Translations under genes and position numbers: made by a program
In this document: positions 62,989-64,000 of the stretch, in pieces
How the letters are laid out: the number at the start of each line of letters is the position of its first letter
Position numbering within the stretch: the stretch's first letter is position 1
Notes under the pieces: model-generated
Seen by the model: only the letters and a program-made list of their open reading frames with translations
The model's database searches: none
What the model was told of the DNA's origin: nothing
Origin: an uncultured Eggerthellaceae bacterium
GTDB taxonomy: Bacteria > Actinomycetota > Coriobacteriia > Coriobacteriales > Eggerthellaceae
Direction of reading: 5' to 3'
Length of the DNA: 64,000 nt
Assembly (NCBI GenBank): GCA_910580205.1
Contig: CAJTVP010000002.1
Span: 62,001-126,000 of the forward strand

Positions 62989-63423
62989 CTACGAAGCGCT
63001 CCCATCTTCCATGGCCTGCTCCAAGAGCTTTTGCAGTTCCTCGGCGTGAGAGCGGCGCTTGTTCGTGGCCGTGCCCACGATGGCGATGGACTGATACTCG
63101 CCGTATTTCTTGAAGAACTCTGGGATGGCGCCGCGCTCCTTCATCTCCTTGGCGTATTGCGCGAAATACTCTTCGTAGGGGAGCCCGTGATCCAGATAGT
63201 CATCCAGCAGCGTTTTCGACGGTGAATACTCAACGTCATGGGCGTAATCGGCGTGCGCGATGACGTGCGTGAAGTACTCCAGGTCTTCTTGCTTGGTGAA
63301 TCCGGCCAACTGGTTCGTGTTCTTGAGCCGGATGTCCAGCACCAAGTCAGCCTTCCAGTCGATGATCTTGGTGAAGAACTCTTCGGCGGTGGTCTGATAC
63401 GCGGAAAGCACGTGGATATCCAT
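62989..63423 (-). CDS. DUF488-family protein
   Basis: 144 aa. VLDIRLKNTNQLAGFTKQEDLEYF and the closing IAIVGTATNKRRSHAEELQKLLEQ match the DUF488 family in pattern, small proteins of unknown activity with a conserved Arg/Asn-rich site. Convergent with the MBL lipoprotein gene, with 19 bases between stops. GAAGG lies upstream of the ATG. Confidence 0.75.
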   Translation of the reverse strand: MDIHVLSAYQTTAEEFFTKIIDWKADLVLDIRLKNTNQLAGFTKQEDLEYFTHVIAHADYAHDVEYSPSKTLLDDYLDHGLPYEEYFAQYAKEMKERGAIPEFFKKYGEYQSIAIVGTATNKRRSHAEELQKLLEQAMEDGSAS

Positions 63424-63637
63424 GGGGAACCTTCTTTCTCTGAATGAAGCTCGCCAGACAGGATAGGACGCATTTTGATGAGGTCGCTTGAAACCCGTGA
63501 AGCGGTCATGAAACCGTTTGGTTGCAAAGGGCCATCGAAGACGGCCGTTGATGGGAAACCTTTTAGGATGCCCTTGCAAGTGGGTGCGGCACGCATCCGT
63601 GAAAGCGACGGCCTCAGGGCCATGGAAAGGAGCGAAA

Positions 63638-63943
63638 ATGGCTATTCTGTCCAATCCTTTTGTCATGGAAGTCCCTCGCAAGCTCACTGACGAAGAGCTG
63701 GTCAACGCCATCCGACAGGACATCGTCGGAGAGCTGGAGGCCATCCATGAATATGATGCGCACATCCAAGCAACGGATAATGAGGATGCCAAGAAAGTCC
63801 TTGCCGATATCCGTGACGAAGAGCGCGAGCACATGGGCGAGCTGTTGGAGCTGCTTGAGCGCTTGGCGCCGGACGAGAAGGGCTTCCATGATGAAGGTCG
63901 CCAAGAGGTCCGTGACATGCTCGACAAGAAAAAGAAGAAGTGA
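63638..63943 (+). CDS. Encapsulated-ferritin-like protein
   Basis: 101 aa. ELEAIHEYDAHIQA and DIRDEEREHMGELLELL provide the paired Glu and ExxH ligands of the encapsulated ferritin (EncFtn) half-ferritin fold, two helices that dimerise to build one di-iron site. The C-terminus is a Lys run (DKKKKK) and no obvious encapsulin-targeting peptide is visible. In other anaerobes the shell-protein gene follows; the window ends 57 bases after this stop. GGAAAGGAG precedes ATG. Confidence 0.82.
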   Translation: MAILSNPFVMEVPRKLTDEELVNAIRQDIVGELEAIHEYDAHIQATDNEDAKKVLADIRDEEREHMGELLELLERLAPDEKGFHDEGRQEVRDMLDKKKKK

Positions 63944-64000
63944 CTGGGATAGAGGCTGAATACACCGCAAAGGCGGAGTTGGGCTGTCCGAATTGGAAGC

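Noticed and set aside
1..64000. rRNA, tRNA or CRISPR loci
   Set aside because: I scanned for tRNA T-loop and acceptor patterns, rRNA segments and regularly spaced repeats and saw none.

Overview
The window is bacterial chromosome with two kinds of DNA. The GC-rich core carries brnQ, truA, a purine operon, rplJ-rplL, guaA and many AAGGAGG-type ribosome binding sites. Together with SmtB-type metal control, an old-yellow-enzyme/4Fe-4S reductase, a DUF5067 lipoprotein and Ltp-repeat proteins, it suggests an anaerobic actinobacterium of the Coriobacteriia/Eggerthellaceae type. That placement is inferred from gene content and style; no rRNA or tRNA gene is visible to fix it.

Layout. 1-9.5 kb: the end of a flippase-like membrane protein, brnQ, truA, then purF-purM-purN-(XdhC-like)-purH. 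9.6-13 kb: a large membrane protein, then the L10 leader, rplJ and rplL. 13-21 kb: a baeRF-like protein, a zinc/cadmium efflux unit (SmtB-type repressor plus P-type ATPase behind a TTGACA/TATACT promoter with a palindromic operator), a tyrosine phosphatase, an Ltp-repeat protein and a UvrA paralogue lacking most of the UvrB-binding region. 21.2-22.8 kb: guaA.

22.8-37.6 kb is a lower-GC accessory region attached to the 3' end of guaA. The last 236 bp of guaA are duplicated at 25298-25533, so 22764-25533 looks like an integrated island. It holds a membrane-anchored GIY-YIG protein and an AlbA_2/HATPase regulator. Beyond it lie an excisionase-like HTH protein, a complete type I restriction system (hsdM-hsdS-hsdR) and two tightly coupled metallopeptidases (YgjP-like and ImmA/IrrE-like). 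Four copies of a roughly 220-240 bp dispersed repeat with inverted ends lie between 23.4 and 40.5 kb; one truncates a cell-wall-hydrolase-like gene.

37.6-51 kb is mixed: a VOC-nitroreductase fusion, an ArsC/Spx-like protein, two proteins sharing a DUF2628-like membrane module, two HNH proteins (one fused to a degenerate nucleotidyltransferase-like domain), msrAB, and a one-protein GmrSD-like nuclease. 51-64 kb returns to GC-rich core: a DUF5067 lipoprotein, an HTH/Ser-Thr kinase pair, sfsA, an XRE regulator, a PadR-HAAS membrane-signalling module, a TIR-like protein beside a 2H phosphodiesterase (thpR), a small protein gene with an intrinsic terminator inside its coding frame, a ZIP transporter, an Fe-S flavin reductase, a metallo-beta-lactamase lipoprotein, a DUF488 protein and an encapsulated-ferritin-like protein at the right edge.

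The most interesting items are the dispersed repeat family, the guaA-anchored defence region with its metallopeptidase pair, the NTase-like/HNH fusion, the TIR/2H pair, and the small gene predicted to give a stop-less mRNA.
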